Assembly (NCBI RefSeq): GCF_026735135.1
Contig: NZ_JAPQER010000002.1
Location: 186,001 to 250,000, forward strand
DNA length: 64,000 nucleotides
Reading direction: 5' to 3'
Origin: Clostridium aestuarii
Lineage (GTDB): Bacteria; Bacillota; Clostridia; Clostridiales; Clostridiaceae
Positions 63,880 to 64,000 of the stretch are shown one piece after another (within the stretch, counting starts at the first letter, position 1; each line of letters opens with the position of its first letter). The translations under genes were made by a program, and so were the position numbers. The notes beneath the pieces were generated by a model, which was not told the origin of the DNA, did not search any database, and saw nothing but the letters and a program-made list of their open reading frames with translations.

Positions 63880-63919
63880 AAGGAGAAAAGCTGGGTTTAT
63901 GCAGTTTTTCTCCTTATTT
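63880..63919. terminator. Terminator after parC
   Basis: Fourteen-base arms (63880-63893, 63902-63915, one G-U) around GGTTTATG. It also faces the end of the minus-strand gene at the right edge. Confidence 0.75.
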
Positions 63920-63931
63920 GAAATGTAAAAA

Positions 63932-64000
63932 TTAATTTTTTTTAAATATAAAGAATTTATTTATTAAAAAAGTTACTATTCCTACAGTTATGGAAGCTAT
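63932..64000 (-). CDS. C-terminal fragment of a GtrA-like membrane protein
   Basis: On the minus strand, 22 codons open at the right edge end in a TAA at 63932-63934 and read IASITVGIVTFLINKFFIFKKN. A hydrophobic helix followed by N-K-F-x-x-F-K is how GtrA-family proteins (polyprenyl-linked sugar flippase relatives) end. The fragment is too short to be sure. It is convergent with parC and shares its terminator. Confidence 0.4.
   Translation of the reverse strand: MASITVGIVTFLINKFFIFKKN

Overview
The window is very AT-rich (GC-poor by eye), with genes tightly packed and mostly on the + strand, strong GGAGG-type ribosome binding sites, frequent GTG/TTG starts, and a nearly complete set of endospore genes (spoVE, spoIIIAA-AH, spoIVB, spo0A, spoIIM, a GerW/YtfJ-type gene). 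This points to a spore-forming low-GC Firmicute of the class Clostridia, most likely Clostridium sensu lato; the species cannot be told from sequence reading alone. No rRNA, tRNA, CRISPR array, insertion sequence or prophage was seen.

Layout. 1-4.7 kb: peptidoglycan precursor genes murE (5' end outside the window), murF, mraY and the SEDS gene spoVE. 4.9-10.4 kb: division cluster ftsQ, two DUF881 genes around sbp, yggS, sepF, yggT, ylmH, divIVA. 10.4-17.6 kb: mtnN, a DAHP synthase, a yteA/DksA-like gene, lspA, rluD, pyrR, then rqcH on the minus strand and dapF. 17.7-25.3 kb: a beta-carbonic-anhydrase-like gene (minus) and a type IV pilus / type II secretion-like operon (pilB, pilC, five prepilin-like genes, pilM/N/O-like genes). 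25.4-27.6 kb: pepP-like, efp and a zinc-ribbon gene. 27.7-32.9 kb: the complete spoIIIA operon. 33-44.2 kb: asp23-like, nusB, folD, xseA, xseB, ispA, a large structured noncoding RNA, its probable membrane partner oapA, dxs, tlyA, nadK, argR, recN. 44.4-47.9 kb: spoIVB, spo0A, spoIIM. 47.9-55 kb: xerD, two D-Ala-D-Ala carboxypeptidases flanking cca, scpA, scpB and two minus-strand genes. 55.3-64 kb: recQ, two small membrane ORFs and a topoisomerase IV-like parE-parC pair; a GtrA-like gene enters from the right edge on the minus strand.

The most notable element is a GC-richer, ORF-free stretch of about 550 bases at roughly 37.31-37.87 kb. It lies between ispA and a gene for a small basic four-helix membrane protein, which is followed by dxs. 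This position, size and structure match the OLE (ornate, large, extremophilic) RNA and its protein OapA, a known but poorly understood RNA-protein membrane complex. It has its own strong extended -10 promoter, and oapA starts at a TTG just after the RNA.

Functionally the window couples envelope synthesis (mur genes, SEDS protein, DacF-type enzymes, lspA, isoprenoid precursors from dxs and ispA), division-site control (ftsQ, sepF, divIVA), chromosome upkeep (scpAB, xerD, recN, recQ, xseAB, parEC) and sporulation (Spo0A, SpoIIIA channel, SpoIVB, SpoIIM). Most transcription units are separated by clear intrinsic terminators; convergent pairs share bidirectional ones, two of which run into coding sequence.
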